Of a stretch of DNA of 64,000 nucleotides, positions 13,101-23,770 are shown one piece after another; within the stretch, counting starts at the first letter, position 1, and each line of letters begins with the position of its first letter. The position numbers and the translations under genes were made by a program. Origin of the DNA: Litoditis marina (taxonomy: Eukaryota; Nematoda; Chromadorea; Rhabditida; Rhabditidae); the NCBI GenBank assembly GCA_964036275.1, contig OZ038435.1, positions 33,297,728-33,361,727 on the forward strand. The letters run 5' to 3'. Under the pieces are notes generated by a model. The model had not been told where the DNA came from and ran no database searches. It was given only the letters and a program-made list of their open reading frames with translations.

Positions 13101-14007
13101 ATTCATGTTTTCAAACCAATAAATCAGACAATAGTAACCTTATACACCAAAATATAGTTTCATAGATAGTAGGACCTCTAGTACATTGTGGATTCCAGTA
13201 GTTCGCGGCGGGACGCGTGCTGTTCGCCGGTGCGTCATCTGGCTGCCGTGGTGGCGCATTCCTCGTCCACCTCCCATCCGAAACCTGCGGCAACGCGCAC
13301 CAAAACACAGACAAAGAGACACGGTAGCTTCGGATCGAATCACAGCAACAGGTAAATATCCAGCTATAGATCCTACCGTATCTACGTTTCCTTATTAACC
13401 AAGAAGTAAGTAATGCTTATATTGGGTGAAGCATAGGTTGGTTGGTAGCCTCACTTAATAACCCACAGGAAAAATAAAATCTGTGCTAGCACTAGTTTGC
13501 TGATACTGCCCCGATTCACTTCATCTGATCACAACACATAGTTCCAAAACAGGGGAGAAAACTACATTTGAGTGACTATCGAATTGACCAATTCATTCGG
13601 CTCAAAAGTAGTTGCTTCTTCCAGCAGTCGCCGCCACCATGCCGCCGCAGCTGCGGTCGCGGCCGTCCGCGACCCCGTCTCCATGTCGTCAGACTCGGAA
13701 GTCGACCCTGGTCAGTGGATTCAGAATCAAATTTGGATTTTGTAATTATGATTCTATTATAATATCACCCGCTGAAGATTGCTTAGTACTTGAATAAATA
13801 AGAAAGGTTTAATAGAAAACGTAAGGTATACTCTGCGATCAAACAACGAATACAACGGAATAGGGCCACATATAGGCATGTTTTGCAAATAATTCACCCC
13901 TAGATGTTTCAGGCGAGCGTCTTTTCGTGCCGAATCGCCGCCAGCGTCGCGCGTCGAGCGAGTACGACGGAGAACCGGAACCCAGCGACACGGATATCGC
14001 GTCCTAG
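6999..14007 (+). CDS. PNPLA2: Patatin-like triacylglycerol lipase, ATGL/PNPLA2 family (18 exons, about 698 aa)
   Basis: Family role: first step of lipid-droplet lipolysis, triacylglycerol to diacylglycerol. Exons: 6999-7097, 7909-8037, 8322-8422, 8639-8732, 8839-8917, 9175-9277, 9474-9628, 9897-10062, 10341-10438, 10614-10746, 11082-11195, 11612-11720, 12008-12169, 12392-12499, 12795-12907, 13199-13351, 13625-13710, 13913-14007. All junctions are in phase with GT-AG borders. Seen: oxyanion-hole motif [14 protein letters not shown] (about residues 16-29), nucleophile elbow GASAG with Ser48, catalytic Asp167 in DGG, then [11 protein letters not shown] as in ATGL. These positions nearly equal human ATGL Ser47/Asp166. 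After residue 260 the protein is less conserved, and the tail (from about 510) is rich in Ser, Arg and Ala, making it longer than the roughly 500-residue human enzyme. The first ATG is 8 nt after a TTTCAG acceptor; a second ATG lies two codons on. Long CT/GA tracts sit in introns 4, 8 and 13. Confidence 0.92.
7201..7413. mobile_element. Short TIR element, family H, in ATGL intron 1
   Basis: CCATTCCTACTGAGACTCCT at the left end is matched by its exact inverse AGGAGTCTCAGTAGGAATGG at the right end. The arms are about 26 bp (one further internal mismatch possible) around about 160 bp. It is the best-preserved of three copies in the window. Confidence 0.75.
8743..8822. repeat. CT microsatellite
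   Basis: Imperfect (CT)n of about 80 bp filling most of ATGL intron 4, directly upstream of exon 5 (acceptor at 8838); it supplies part of the pyrimidine tract. Confidence 0.85.
10078..10187. repeat. CT microsatellite
   Basis: About 110 bp of nearly uninterrupted (CT)n with a short CTATCT variant near the 3' end, in ATGL intron 8, starting about 15 bp after the donor. Confidence 0.9.
10801..10908. mobile_element. Foldback element, family A: perfect 49-bp hairpin
   Basis: 10801-10849 is exactly the reverse complement of 10860-10908, with a 10-nt loop. Similarity extends about 10 bp further out with one mismatch (TTAAAGTAGG against TTTAAAGAAGG). It lies in ATGL intron 10. Diverged copies are at 37231-37353 and 38651-38771 in the DCAF17-like gene. 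The arm identity implies a recent insertion or selection for pairing. Transcribed within the pre-mRNA, it would form a long double-stranded stem. Confidence 0.85.
11225..11297. mobile_element. Short hairpin-ended element, family B (GTAGTTTGAyC...GATCAAACTAC)
   Basis: GGTAGTTTGACCTC at the left and TATCAAACTACAAACAC at the right bound about 70 bp in ATGL intron 11. Other copies: 21057-21120, 23973-24045, 28138-28210, 31392-31462, 40467-40539, 42325-42400, 61371-61440. Confidence 0.55.
12175..12370. repeat. GA-rich low-complexity tract
   Basis: About 195 bp of imperfect (GA)n with GGGA and AAAG variants, filling ATGL intron 13. The donor is at 12170 and the acceptor at 12391. Confidence 0.8.
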
Positions 14008-15020
14008 AGAAACTACATTCTCCATCTATCCTTTATTATTTTCGGCAGTGTCACATTACTCGTATAAGTAGAAAAACTTTGGATGGTTAAGTATAGTTTA
14101 GTATTATCTCATAGAATTACATATGTCGAGTATGATTTTAATGTAGTCTCAGTAACAGTAGTAGTTTTTTTATTGATTTTTTTATTCGTTTTACTGCTTT
14201 CTTTTTTTTTTGCCGTCGCCTTTCTCTCTGTCTCTTTATGTATATACTTTCATAACTATGTTCCATCAACCTTTGTCTCATTTGCTCAATTTTTCCTGTA
14301 AAGTTGTTTCTCGTGGGGAGACTAGAAAAGTTTTTGTTCATGAATGTTATTCGATTCTTTATCATACATTTTCTAGTCTCCTACAACGGAACACAATAAC
14401 TTTATGACTGAAAATCAGTTTTTTAGAAAATATGTGTACGTTATAATGTAACAGCATGTATTATAACGGGTCAGCCCTAATATTATTATTCAATGAACTT
14501 ATATCAATTTACCGGTGTATTATACATAAATGAATATGTTGAACTCTTCTGTTTTGTTGTTTGAAAAATACATTTGACTTGTTACTTACCTATTTGGTTT
14601 TGGGATACACTTGATGGGAAACTAAAACAACTAGAGATGTTTCTGCGACTTTTATTATCTTTGACCCGGTTTTTGACCTTGTGTAAAAGTGCGCTCTAAC
14701 ACCACAATCGCGCTCCGTGGCCAATGCTAAAAGTCTGACCAGCTGGCTGGTTATTCGCTGGTCAGCTGTTTCTTTTCCTCTCTTTCATCAGTTTTACTAT
14801 TGTCGGACTTAGTTTTGACTTGAATCATTCACGTCTTGACTTTAATTACACATAATACATTTGTAATCAGATAAATTATTCCTGAAAGAATATCCTGTAT
14901 TCATGAAACTAAAAAACCTCGCGCACAATGTTAGTTTCCGTTTTCCGTTACTCACCATAGGTTTTGTCAACGTTAAAGTTAGTTTATTTTAGGTTAATGC
15001 AAGTAGACGTATCAAACTGA
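14008..15020. other. Intergenic region between ATGL-like and CLN3 genes
   Basis: About 1 kb with no exon chain. It must hold the ATGL 3'UTR; no clear AATAAA signal was found. Near 14718 there is a GGCCAATGC (CCAAT-type) motif and then a duplicated GACCAGCTGGCTGGTTATTC-like palindromic patch, a possible CLN3 promoter. An acceptor TTATTTTAG ends at 14992, 28 nt before the CLN3 ATG. Confidence 0.5.
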
Positions 15021-18000
15021 ATGTCTAGGTCACGCCGTCACGAGGAGTTGGGAGATGACCTTTCTGGAGGAGAGGGTGACGGGGAGAGGTATCACGGATC
15101 CACCTCGTCTGTGCTCACGAGGAATCTCGTGGGTTTCTGGTATGTTCCTCTCCTTCCATCGGAAAATTGGGCACCCGGAAAAACCTAGGGTGTTTCGGGG
15201 AAATGGAATTTCTGGGAAATCCCCGAGAACGTTCAAGGTATTTTCAGGGTGAAATGGAGGTATAAACTCTACAAATTCTCGGAAATTTCAGGGAAACTCA
15301 GTATCAGGGAAAAGTGCGGGAAAAATATGATAAAATACCCTACAATTTCTCGATAATTTCTGGGTAACTCAGCATCGGGGAAAAGCATCGGAAAAAGGGC
15401 ATGGATAAGCTTTTCGCCGCGGCAATCGCGTAACCCGTACTAGATACGGCGCGGCCAGGGGTGCCGTGATTTGATATTTTGGAAATTATCAGCTCAACAT
15501 CGAGGTCTGAATATCGACAGGGATGATGAAGTTCATTTCATGAAGTTTTTACTAATGAAATATGCACTTCTATTCTCTTCATATATTATTAATATTTTGA
15601 AAAATATTTTTTAGAAAAATATTTTTCAAGAAAATATATTTTTGATAACATTTTCGAAAAATACCTTTACCAAGAAAAAATCCTATTAGTTTTTTCAATC
15701 ACGTGTGAAAAATTTCTGAGAAGTTACTGAGAAATTGTAAGGTGACAACCGGGAAATTCCCGGGATTTTTCCCGGTTTTCACCTTCTTTTCGCTCTGATC
15801 ATTTCGCGAAATGATCCCGGAACGATTGAGGTAGAATCAGGGAAAAAATCGGGGAATTTCAGGGAAACCGGCGCTCCTGTGTCTTTGTTATTTGTTTTGT
15901 AGTTTTGTTTATCTATATTCAAAGAAAGTGAAATTTTTGTCACATCGTTGAAAACGGTATATGATTTCTAATTCGTCGTTATGACGAAGTTTTGTTCTTG
16001 TTTTTGGTTTAGTAGACGGATTGAAATACAGCATTACTCCGCGTCGCGCTCATCATTTCAGGCATTAGTGGTTTTCTTTCAATTGCTATTGAAACAGTTT
16101 TGCGGGGACAAACTGTTTAGTTGGAAATGTCCTCTGAGATCTACTTTTGTATTTAATTGTCCTGTCAGTGTGTGGTTGGCATCCAGAAACTGTGAATCGC
16201 TCCAGGCTTCTGGGGCTGTGCAACAATTTCGCCTACGTGATCATGTTGAGTGCGGCCAAAGATATTCTGGAAGATGGACACCATGCATCGGACAACACCA
16301 CGGCCGATTGCAGGGTAAGTTTTGGACCTCCTTTTCGGTTAATCCTTTTTTTAGTTTATATGGTTAGCATTAGCAGTTCTGCCAGTGGTTGTAGCTTGAT
16401 TCTGCTCATTTCTGCTGTGTTGTACTATGAAAATACTGCTGCGTTTACTGATCAAACTACAACCTAGATGGCGCCACTGGCTATATCTCCTTCCATTATG
16501 TTTTTTCACATCTTCAATATTTCAGGATTCCATAATATCCCGAAACTGCCAACCACTTTCAACTGGATCCGTGCTGCTCGCTGACATCCTGCCCGCCCTG
16601 TTCATCAAAGTATCCGCACCGCTCTTTATCCATTCAGTGCCCTTTGGGTTAGTCAAGTTTTTTTTACGATATCGAAAGAAACTGTGTTTAGCCAGACCAC
16701 CGCGTTTTGTTAAACTAACTTTGTTTCCTTCACGGATTCGTTTAGCAAGAGACATGTATTTTGAGAATAAAACGAGTTATGACCTCGGATCATATTTTCG
16801 GGAACTTTTTTCAAATCATCATTCTGAATTATTCTTTCAGAACGCGTACACTCTTTGTGGTTATCATCCAGGCCGCGAGTTTCCTTCTGGTAGCTACGAG
16901 TTCTACGGTGCCCGGCGCTCTTTTAGGTGAATATATTACTCACTTCTTCATTCGTTGAGTTGTTTCTTCCTCTTCTTCTCTTTCATAGTTAACATACAGT
17001 CTCATTTTTCGCCCTGAAATACCCTTTTTTCCTGTTTTCGAACAAAGTGGCTACTGATAACAGAAATATTTATATTCGCGGAGTTGAACTGCCATCTGAT
17101 CATACAACAGAAAGGAGGCACTTCACAAATGTTCCAAATGATGAATAGTTTAAATATATGCTTCGGTTCAGGTGTTGTTCTGGCGAGTTTCGGATCCGGT
17201 CTCGGTGAGGTCTCGTTTCTATCACTAGCATCCTTCTTCAATATGTGAGTTATGCTGTGAATTCTATATCTAAACAGTTTTTGGTAATTTAACCGATTCC
17301 GGATACCAGAGTAGGACCTGTGAGTAACCTATAATGACTGAGGCATATAAGGTAATGATAAAATTTGAATTAGTTGAAGGGCTTCTAGTATCTTATAATA
17401 AGCTCAAAACATCTGATATTATGTTGCAGTAAAGTGATTTCGACGTGGTCTTCGGGTACCGGTGGTGCCGGTATTTTCGGGGCACTCGCCTATGCCATCC
17501 TCACCGATAAGGCCCTGATCGGCCTGTCTCCCTCAAATACCCTCCTATCTATGCTCATCGTGCCGCTGGCTTTCGCCTTCACGTGAGTTTTCAATAAAAC
17601 TTGTATTGATTAAGTAACACAAAGTATCTTATGTGGGATGAAAATAGGATAACGATCACGCATTCCGGGTTTATACTAGCTAATACGTTTTATAGGGGTG
17701 ATTGGAATGGTTGGGCATGTTATGCGCACCGTATTCACAATTACCCCTACCTCCTTAGATTTCATGTTACATCTCATAAAACATACGCTACATTTCTGCT
17801 CTTACATTTCAACTGGGTTACAAGTTCTCCAGAAAGAGCGTGCAATACGAGAGACGCAGAATGTAGAACGTTGCTACCAGCCGACCAATTATTCTTCGTA
17901 ATGCGACTATGAGGGGTGACAACACGCTACTTGTAGTTTGATCGGCACGTACGGACGAATCTTCGATTGATTGTTCGACTGAAAATAAAATTATCAAACT

Positions 18001-20327
18001 AGAAACACAGCGGATAAGGCACCGTTCCCGGTTTAGAAAAAAAACTGTCCGGTTCTCCAGTGATTGGGTCGAATCGAACCGCAAACCAAACCACGCTGAC
18101 TGAAACAGGACCGAGTTTCTCCCAGCTACAGGGACTGGTTCGCGGTCGGAAAAGACATTTTTCCCCCAGTGAATTCGCCCTATTACAGGTACTGGTTCGT
18201 TCTTGCTATGCCGAGATCCGTGCATCGAGTTAAACTCCTGGATCCTCATACGTATTTCGTGCCCAACGTTGATACAGGTTAGTTTATTGTCGTGTGAATT
18301 TCGTTCAAGTGAAAGTCATTCGCTATCCTCGTAAGTTTGGAGCTTGTCGTACCGAATTGATATTATTCTGAGGCTGAACGTACATATGTCCTCCTGCAAC
18401 TGCAACCATGAAGTGCAAACTGGTTACAAATAATCCCACAAAACTTGAGAAGTTTTTGAGACATCATTCATTTACAGTGTGTGGCAGCAGCCGGAATCGA
18501 GTTTCTTCTTTTACCACAAATTCGGACGACGAACAACCATTGATGGAAAATGGTCGAGGTAAGCTATTGGGAATTTCACCTAGAACTTCTTATTGATTGA
18601 TTTTCAAAGAGATCGTAACCGCTCATGATTTGCGTTTAAGGAACAGCAATATGGATAAAGAACAAAATATCAGATTCTAAAAAGTTTCCGAACACTCTCA
18701 CATGACAGCAATTATGTAAACTTTATAGTGTGTGTAATCGGTAAGTACATAATGAATTATGTTATTTACAGCTGATTCAATCGGTTCGGCTCCCCCGCCC
18801 TCTACGGCCCTCAAACTACATCTGATGTTGCCTCTTCTCAAATACATGATACCATTGATAGTCGTCTATTTCGGAGAGTATTTCATCAATCAGGGTCTGG
18901 TTAGTTGGTCAATGAATCCATTCTATCTTAGTGGTTGAATTCATCTGCTCGTTATCCAACATCTGGAAACGTTTTGAATCTCATCAGCCCAAAAACATTG
19001 TAGTTCTCATCAAAATTGGGGGTTCGAAGCTTTCTAAACCTACTCAACCTGTCAGTAACCAAAACTGAAAAATCGGTTACAATTGGAGCCAGCTGAAAAA
19101 ACCCAAACAAACAGGATACTCAGGGCAGCCCTAACAGCAACGTCGTTTTCATAACTATAGTTTCGCCGTACTGCACAGATTATTCGGTTACTTTTGGTAT
19201 CTTGGTTACTATTCTGTTAACTTTGTAAATTGCTACTTCTATGAATAATTGGCTTCTATTCAGGTGGAGCTGTTGGAGTTCGACTGTTCTCACGGTTTCG
19301 GCCTGGGCGTGGCCAGTCAGTACCGTTGGTACCAGGTGTTGTACCAGCTGGGAGTATTCATCTCCCGATCCTCCTCCGATTGTGTCACTATTCCCTCCGC
19401 GGTACTACCCGTTCTTGCATTGTTACAGGTAAGAAATTGGGTAATATCTTATTGACAGCCAGGTTTTACGGAATTTTTCAGCGGTTGGTGTGCTTATTGA
19501 CAGTCAGGTTTTACGGTTTCTGTCAAGTTTTGAGCAGTAGCGCTACCAACGTAAGTTTTTATGTGTAGTAGTTCTATCTATGTATTTTACGTACGGTACC
19601 ACTATCAAAGTGTGTTAATGTCATTGTGATGTTGCTGAAGGTGTGATTAGTTAACAGCTTATTGATAGCGAAGTGCAATTTCGACTTGATCAAGCCATTG
19701 ATTTGTTAGGTTATGTTGTAAAAGATGCTAGAAACATTCTGTGTTCCAGTTGGTGAATGCAACCCTGCTCTACTTCGACGCCGTTTACTACTTCATTCCC
19801 CACATCTCCATCCTTTTCCTCATTATTCTCTACGAGGGACTGTTGGGTGGCGCCGCCTATGTGAATACCTTCCGAGCCATTCACAAGGAGGTGCGTTCGA
19901 TATTTGAAAGTTATTTACTTAGAAATCTTATCTAGAAAAAGAAAGTAAACTTCTATGATTGATATTGAAATTATGTAATTGTATAATGATTCAGAGTATT
20001 GGAACAGCGAATGACTTCTTTTGCAGAATCAAGTGCAATTTTTTTCGAGTTTTTTATCCATGGATTTATATCCAAAATAGGCAGAACGTTCGATATTTCC
20101 GTGTTTTCCATCGGATATATGCAAAATTATCTGATTTTCTTGAAGAGAAATTTTTTTTGAATCATTCTGGCTATTCGTACAACTTTATTGAAGTGTGTTT
20201 TCAGATAGCTCCTGAAGCTCGTCAGTTTAGCATGGGCTTTGCTTCGATTGCCGACACCCTGGGAATAGTATTCTCTGGATTCGCGGCCATACCTGTACAT
20301 AATTACATATGTTCTCTTTCTTTGTAA
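15021..20327 (+). CDS. CLN3: CLN3/battenin lysosomal membrane protein (12 exons, about 462 aa)
   Basis: CLN3 is a major-facilitator-like lysosomal membrane protein needed for export of glycerophosphodiesters from lysosomes (family knowledge). Exons: 15021-15139, 16206-16314, 16526-16647, 16841-16926, 17172-17244, 17430-17582, 18189-18277, 18478-18558, 18772-18899, 19264-19428, 19750-19890, 20205-20327, all in phase. Diagnostic matches to human CLN3: [102 protein letters not shown] and [18 protein letters not shown]. The length is close to the 438 residues of human CLN3. Several hydrophobic membrane segments are visible, with a Ser/Asp-rich cytosolic loop in exon 8 as in homologues. The first ATG opens a polar Arg/Glu-rich N-terminus, typical of the family. 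Intron 1 (about 1.1 kb) holds a GGGAAA-rich repeat. Confidence 0.95.
15150..15870. repeat. GGGAAATTCCCGG-rich interspersed repeat (copy 1)
   Basis: Within CLN3 intron 1 lie many variants of CAGGGAAA, GAAATTTC and CCGGGAAATTCCCGGG, plus AACCCGTACTAGATACGGCGC at 15431. The same AACCCGTACTAGATACGGCGC string occurs at about 45547 inside a similarly composed block (45290-45935), so both appear to be copies of one element of roughly 0.65-0.7 kb. Confidence 0.55.
17996..18182. mobile_element. Diverged TIR element, family D, in CLN3 intron 6
   Basis: Contains CCGGTTCTCCAGTGATTGGGTCGAA, ACTGGTTCGCGGTCGGAA and a terminal CCCAGTGAATTCGCCC. These match the ends and interior of the family D elements at 41554-41845 and 47761-48073, but this copy is more decayed. 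It ends 7 bp before exon 7. Confidence 0.55.
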
Positions 20328-21056
20328 ACGAACAAAATGATTGAAAGTTGAAAGAGAGTTTTATTAAACTTACGTAATTAAACTTCGCTAGAATAACTTT
20401 TTATGTTAAGCAAATGTTGATTCTCTATAATAACAAGTAATTCAGATTTCTAAGTGATGTCTTAACTATTATGAATCTTACCCTTTCTATCCTGGTCAGA
20501 TGAAACGGTCACATTAACCTGTATTCTAGTTCTTTTTGTATTTATGAAAAGTTTATGACTCTTGTTTTCGTCTATCAGTTTTTCTATTGTATAATATAGT
20601 ACGTTCATGTTTGCCATTGTAATAGTGTACGATTCGGTGTTCATGAGGTTTGTGGTTTGACATTTTTTGATTACGTGTATAGTTGTGATAATTAAAGATT
20701 GTTTGGATTTTATTCTCGTATAGAAGAAGAATTAAATGCAAAACATTTAATTTTCGTTAGTGACGAGAGGTGAAACAATTAATCGGCAACTGTGTGTTCA
20801 AGTTTTCAGTTTGAGAGTTTATTTATTCTACACAAAATGTGCAACGGGACAAACTGGAAAAGAGAGATCGATCGATGACTATAGAAAAAAAGAAGAAATA
20901 CTCAAGGCTCCGACGCTGTGGTAGGATGCATTCAGTGGACGAGGCCAGAGGGCGGGATTGAGCCGAGGAGTTGCGGTTGAGCGGAAGAATTGCAGTTTCG
21001 AGTAGGACAACACTTTTCGAGTTTTTCTACTACGATTTTGGATACACTACTCCAGT

Positions 21057-21120
21057 TTGTAGTTTGATTTCACTCCAACTGTAATTCAAAGGGTGGTGTA
21101 TGCAGGTCAAACTACAACTC
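21057..21120. mobile_element. Family B element
   Basis: TTTGTAGTTTGATTTCACTC at the left and CAGGTCAAACTACAACTC at the right form imperfect inverted ends about 64 bp apart. Confidence 0.6.
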
Positions 21121-21340
21121 AGACATGACCATAATTTTAGACGCACAAACTACGCGACTTTTGAGATATGTGGAAACTATCGACAGTTTCATTCAAACAA
21201 CTGATTTTCTACTGAAAAACTCATATTGAAGCAAGATGTTACAAAAAATTCCTTAACAATTTTTTAAACTCTGGCATAGTGAGACAGCCTGGAACGCCTA
21301 TTGAAATGCTGTGAGAAAAAATTAACAAAGAAAATCTTCT

Positions 21341-21825
21341 ATAATCGAAGAAAACGCGTAAGTAAATTGAGTGTTGGTCTTTGTGTACGTATACGGAAAA
21401 TTTTGAATTCGAATGGTCATTTGAGCAAGTTTACACAAAAAGTATCTTAAGTTACATTGGAACACTGTCATAGTCTTATTCGGAACAAGAAGAAGAATGC
21501 CTCAGAACGTAGCTCTGGTGAATTCTATATCTAACCGGGTTTTCAGATAACCTAACCCTTTTTTGGTAACCTCTTTCTCAGGTTATCTCAGTAGGGAACC
21601 GGTAACCTACTAAGGCAACCTGAAAAAATAAAGGGTTAGGTTACCTAAAAACCCGGTTAGTTGTAGAATTGGCCCATAGTTCTTCAACAATCGAAGAAAA
21701 CGGATCGGTTCACAAACACGAGTGTCGGTCATTGTGAGGTATACGGAAGTCTGATTCACCCCAATGACCAGTCATGACCTCAGTTAGTCCAAGTTGAATG
21801 GTCATTTGAGGCGAGTTTACACAGG
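21341..21825. repeat. Direct duplication flanking an element
   Basis: 21341-21440 and 21684-21825 share AATCGAAGAAAAC, GTGT.GGTC.TTGTG..GTATACGGAA, GAATGGTCATTTGAG and GCAAGTTTACACA-type blocks in the same order and orientation. The second copy carries an extra insert in the middle. The family C element at 21527-21674 lies between them. Confidence 0.6.
21527..21674. mobile_element. Family C element (GAATTCTATATCTAACCGGG ... CCCGGTTAGTTGTAGAATTGGCC)
   Basis: About 148 bp, nearly palindromic throughout and built from GGTTACC/GGTAACC words. The ends are GTGAATTCTATATCTAACCG and CGGTTAGTTGTAGAATTGGC. Further copies at 35021-35299 and 40876-41066. Non-coding. Confidence 0.75.
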
Positions 21826-22559
21826 AGCTAATCGCGCGCTTAGCGCCGCGCGCGTGTCGAGACAAAAGTGCGGAAGTACCCCGAAAAGAGAGAGAGAGTG
21901 ACAACACACTAACTAACACGGATCTATGCGACGTCATAGAAAAAATTAATCACAATATGAGAGAAAATCGAAAACTGACAAACATTCAATATATTATTCG
22001 AAGATGCAGGGAAAATAAACGTTTTCACCGAAAACTGTGAGATGATGAATGTGAGATCCATGTCTTGGTGAAGTTGATCAAAACGTCATTGCGCAAAACT
22101 TCTGTGAGGCAGAAAAGTTGAGAAATTACAAAATACGAACATGCAACGACACATTGGTTCTGACATCAATTCTGAGTTTCTTTCTTCACAAAGGTTCTGC
22201 TTTTTTAATGAAAAGTTACATGTGTTAGTTGTTAGTTTTCATTCTGGTGAAACTCAAGAATACAGTGAGTTGTATATCTTTGAATGGTTGTATCTACCCG
22301 ATGGATATTGTTAGCTTCACAGCTCGATGGCATTTCAGCGGATTTGTTCCACTTTTCCTGCGTGAAATACGGTAGAAGCGAGACTGGGCGGATTACCAAC
22401 AAGAAGGATTCCCAAAATGGAAACATTGTACATTTGTACCGTTCGTAGGCGAAGGATGAGAAGTTTTGTATTATAAACCTTTATTCTGGACAAGATATAT
22501 TCACTCGCTTCGAAAACTCTTTTTCATTTCATTAGCTTTCTTTTTCTTCTTTTCGTAGA

Positions 22560-22607
22560 TCTCTCCTCTCTCTTCGTATCTGTCTCTCTCTTTTTTTTTC
22601 TTTCTTT

Positions 22608-22656
<49 letters not shown>

Positions 22657-22665
22657 TTCTTTCCT
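22560..22665. repeat. CT/T-rich microsatellite
   Basis: (CT)n with T-rich interruptions, about 105 bp; no coding meaning. Confidence 0.85.
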
Positions 22666-23167
22666 CAAGCATCTCGCAACAAGCCATTGTCATATTCCCG
22701 TGTCAAACCCCTTGTAAATGCTGTTTTCTCTGACCTTTCCTTGCATTCAGAGTAGAACCAGTCTTTCTATGCCAATTCTTCTCCATTAACAAGCATTGTC
22801 AACTTGAAAACACAACAAAACTGTGTTGTTTCGTGGAGAACAAAGAAAAAAAAACTAAACCAGACGTAGAACACAAACTTTCAACTGCGAAAAGCGTGTT
22901 TTCACTTCGTTCTCAATCATCATGCTATTCATTTCTCTTTATTACACTCTCAATTTCATATATTTTCGCTGTATCTCTGTTACTCCCTCCCTCTCTGTCT
23001 GTCTGTCCACCTATCTATCTCTATGTCTCTCTCTCTATCTCTCTATCTCTTTTCCTATTTCCATCTCTCTCCCTCTCCATGTCTTCTTTTCTTCTTGTTG
23101 ACCTTTCAAGGTGATTCGAACTTCGCTGACCATTTGTTCGTTTGTTTTGTTAATCTTTCCATTGCAG

Positions 23168-23229
23168 TTCGCGAGCCGGATGCGCCCCTCCCCGGCTATA
23201 TAAAACAAGCAGCCGACCCCGCTACCCAA
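23168..23229 (+). promoter_or_regulatory. TATA-box sequence inside an exon-like 62-nt segment upstream of the astacin gene
   Basis: TATATAAAA at 23197-23205 sits in a GC-rich context (CCCGGCTATATAAAACAAGC), a textbook TATA box. The same segment is bounded by CATTGCAG on the left and GTAAGC on the right, so it could instead be a 5'UTR exon. It cannot join the signal-peptide exon in a coding frame: the frame that runs into AATGATATTTGA meets a stop. If it is the promoter, transcription would start at about 23225-23235. Confidence 0.35.
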
Positions 23230-23770
23230 GTAAGCTTCTCATCTGCTTTCTATTTCTTCTTGTTCTCTCTAATGCTTTCTCTTTATTTATGTTCTTCCTA
23301 ATCTTTCTAGTTACCCTAGTGAGATTCCCATCTTTTTCTTTTTATTTCTGTTCGTTCTACTCTTTTCTTTTTTTCTTACTGTTCTCTCTCTGATGTACTT
23401 GCCTTGCCTCGATTCGGTGTCTGCAGTTCATGTCATTTCCACTGACACGCCCACAATACCCATTCCAACTTTTAAAAGACTGTTCTCTATCGTAAATTAC
23501 CAGATTGCCCAAAAAGGCTAATACAGCCTTTTTGCTCATTTCTTCAAGTTTTATAGTTTTAGAGAGTTTTCAGAAAACTCTGTAATAACTCAAAGCTTTT
23601 CAGATATAACATGCGTTGAATTTCCGATTTCATTACGACTTCTTTGTAGGTTCTTATGGAAAGAAAAACACTACACTTTGCTGAGAAACGTGTTTCGAGT
23701 AGTTTGTAGTTTGGTATTGTAGTTTGCTTTCGACGACTCAGACCCTCTATTTATCTATTATTATTTCAGA

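Larger units (their letters stand above)
20328..23770. other. Intergenic region between CLN3 and astacin genes
   Basis: Includes the CLN3 3'UTR (ATTAAA near 20366 is a candidate poly(A) signal), a family B element (21057-21120), a direct duplication of about 100-140 bp (21341-21440 and 21684-21825) flanking a family C element (21527-21674), a CpG-rich patch (21830-21872), CT microsatellites (about 22560-22660 and 22985-23090) and a 62-nt exon-like segment containing a TATA-box sequence (23168-23229). No protein gene seen. Confidence 0.55.
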
